This document shows, piece after piece, positions 62,106 through 64,000 of a DNA stretch of 64,000 nucleotides; the stretch's first letter is position 1; each line of letters starts with the position of its first letter. The DNA comes from Oreocharis arfaki (lineage: Eukaryota > Chordata > Aves > Passeriformes > Paramythiidae). The notes under the pieces were generated by a model. That model had not been told where the DNA came from. It did no database searches and saw nothing but the letters and a program-made list of their open reading frames with translations. The stretch is taken from NCBI GenBank assembly GCA_013398015.1, contig VZRR01010412.1, positions 124,001 to 188,000 on the forward strand, given 5' to 3'. The translations under genes and the position numbers were made by a program.

Positions 62106-64000
62106 CTCTAGCACTGTAGAGGTAAAAATTACTACATATAATAAGGGATAGTACCGAGGAAAGTCGTTCTATTAATAACTCTGTGTGCCTTGGGAGTAGC
62201 CAGGAGCTGTGGTCCCAGGGATGCCACGTGTGGATGTTCAGACTGAGACACTGCTCTTTGTGTCGTTTGTGAACATTCTTTGCTTCCCAAAGATCCGTCA
62301 TTAACAGGAAATGTTGTTAATGTTTAGTGTCAAAGGAAGTAATTCTGCTAAATCTGCAGGAATTTTTTTCCGAAAATGTCCCCCTTGGTGTTTCTTGATC
62401 CTCTGGCAACAGGGAGGAAGGCCTGTGGCAGTTCTAGTCTTTATTATTTATTACTTTCAGAGCGGCAAAGTGTTATTCCCCATTGCTGGGATATCCAATG
62501 TCCTCCAGATTTAAACTGGACTGGAATTCTTCAAAAAATACTGACGAGAAAAGGCAACAAAAGAGTCAAGTGAGTGTGCAAGAGGCAGCTGAAGGTGCCA
62601 TGGGGTCCTTGCTGCTCTCTCTGTGCTTTGGGGCATCGGTGTAGTGAAGGCTTTGCACTGGCACAGCACACAAACTGCGCTGAAATTATTATTCAGCACA
62701 TTTGTTACCCTTCCCTCCTGCAAATTAATTTGTGGAAACAAATTCCTTTCCTTCCTTAAGAGATGAGGCCCTGAGTCAACAGTGACCAGGGCTGGGATTG
62801 TGTTTGGATACACAGGCTCAGGATGCAAACCTGTGCTGAGCTCCCCTGCCCTGCCCTTTTGGGAGGTGTTTCCATGCCAGGGTGTTTTCCTCTGTGGCTT
62901 TAGTTTTAGCCAGGGCACAGCTGAGGTTCCCTGGAAGCTGCCAGAGCAATCCCTTGCTGGGAGCAGCCAGTCCCTGGCAGTGAGTCCCCCAGCCCAGCAG
63001 GGGCTCTATCGATCCGGATAGATTGGAACATCACAGGGTGAGCCACTTCCAATCCCCTTTCTGCCCATCCCTCAGGAAAAGAAAACTGGAGAAGCTGCAG
63101 AAATGTGCTATCCCATGGCTCTGTTCACTGCTGACATTTCAGTGATGAATCTGCTGGGCTCTTATAAAAATTTTCCAGTTTTTCAAGAGCTACCAGGATG
63201 GTTCTTGGGCACAGAGAGCAGCAAATGGATTGGCAGTGGGAGCAGCTGCCTTTGCTGGAAGCACAGGCACAAAGAACAGGCGTGTGCAGAAACTTTGATA
63301 GAGTTTTGCTGCCAAAAACCTTCTCTGGGTAGTTTGTAAAAGACCCTGCAGCTCATCTGATGTTGATTAGTTTTTGAGGCACAATTGCTACAATGAGAAA
63401 ACTTTTACTGATTTGCATGTGTTGACAATTATTCTAACAGTAACAACCTGATTATAGCAGTGTGTGAGTCCCAGATATGGTGTATTATTCCCTAGCTTTA
63501 GGAATAATTCTGATAGTTATAGCCTCTGGTTTCATTTAACCATGGCCCTAATCACTTCTGATTAAAACATACATAAATGAGTCTGTGGATTTATTTTTTT
63601 CTTTTTCTGTTACACCTCAGCTTCTAGGATTTTTTTTTTTAGCCCCAAAGGAAAGAAAATGAGAAAATTAGGTTTCAGCACAGAGAAATGTTTGAAAGAC
63701 TGTACGATGATAACAAAAAATATTTTCATTTCCAGAACATTTTACTTAACCGCCTCATTAATGCAATTTTATTATTTTCATTTGATTAATTGCTGTAGGT
63801 TTAGAGTTTGGGTTTATTTTATTATTCTAGTTGCAATGACTCTCCTGTTACTTTCTTCATGTTTACCAAGGGGTTTACACCATTATTTCTCCACACAAAT
63901 AACTAATTAGTCAACCATTTTTCTCATTTGACATTTCTCGGTGGCGGGGGACTGAAAACTGAATTTCATCTAATTTTTCATTCTGTTTTGATCGTACCAT

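Larger units (their letters stand above)
1..64000 (+). other. CDH13: CDH13 (T-cadherin) locus, internal segment
   Basis: The whole window lies inside one gene on the + strand. Three spliced exons join in frame to give about 193 residues that I recognise as T-cadherin, including the EC2-EC3 linker DDKNDHAPEF, the EC3 stretch INGNPGQSFEIHTNPQTNE and the EC3-EC4 linker DVNEGPVF. T-cadherin is an atypical cadherin: it has five extracellular repeats but is held in the membrane by a GPI anchor, with no transmembrane or cytoplasmic catenin-binding region. Known roles are homophilic guidance and adhesion signalling in neurons, vessels and muscle, and binding of high-molecular-weight adiponectin. The window contains neither the first exons (signal and prodomain) nor the last ones (EC4-EC5, GPI signal), so it is internal. 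The introns are very large, as in the human gene, which spans over a megabase. The species is not given; passerine origin is inferred from the CR1 repeats. Confidence 0.93.
48737..64000 (+). other. CDH13: CDH13 intron 10 (5' part)
   Basis: This is the first 15.3 kb of the intron after exon 10, starting with GTGAGA. The next expected exon, encoding the rest of EC4, is absent, so the intron extends beyond the window. It contains plus-strand CR1 fragments at 53250-53499, 60722-60888 and 62071-62105. The rest is AT-rich unique DNA, with GC-richer blocks near 55500-55650, 60880-61260 and 62780-63010 that carry no recognisable coding. Short A or T runs occur near 49717, 52063, 60051 and 63590-63640. 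Confidence 0.85.

Noticed and set aside
1..64000. tRNA, rRNA, snRNA or endogenous retrovirus
   Set aside because: Reading both strands I saw no tRNA TPsiC box context, no snRNA core, and no LTR pair or gag/pol-like peptide. A formal search (tRNAscan-SE, Infernal, RepeatMasker) could still reveal diverged copies.

Overview
The window is vertebrate nuclear DNA, most likely from a songbird (passerine) genome. The evidence is long AT-leaning introns with consensus GT-AG splice sites and truncated CR1 LINE fragments. Several of those fragments carry the 3'-end variant I associate with passerines. There are no bacterial-style operons, no CRISPR array, no tRNA or rRNA that I could recognise, and no intact mobile element.

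The only protein-coding gene I can support is part of CDH13 (T-cadherin, H-cadherin), read on the + strand. Three internal exons are present: 17817-17957 (141 bp), 47318-47500 (183 bp) and 48483-48736 (254 bp). Together they encode the end of extracellular cadherin repeat EC2, all of EC3 and the start of EC4. By length and phase they correspond to exons 8, 9 and 10 of the classical cadherin layout, and probably carry the same numbers in CDH13. The gene enters and leaves the window inside introns: about 17.8 kb of the preceding intron lies upstream and about 15.3 kb of the following intron downstream. The intron between the first two exons is 29,360 bp, the next only 982 bp.

About 99% of the window is therefore intronic. 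It contains CR1 fragments (minus strand near 8.9, 20.2, 26.4, 29.4 and 36.7 kb; plus strand near 53.3, 60.7 and 62.1 kb), a 25-bp minisatellite with a second abutting 25-bp array (11.3-11.8 kb), a TTCC microsatellite interrupted by an unresolved base (41.0-41.1 kb), and smaller simple repeats. Features needing a second look are a 60-nt hairpin at 8196-8255, a borderline CpG island deep in an intron (29.86-30.24 kb), a dense cluster of TAATC/GATTA homeodomain cores (35.55-35.73 kb), and several AT-rich unique blocks that read like conserved non-coding elements. I found no convincing new biological system. The strongest conclusion is the CDH13 assignment, and the rest are hypotheses with stated tests.
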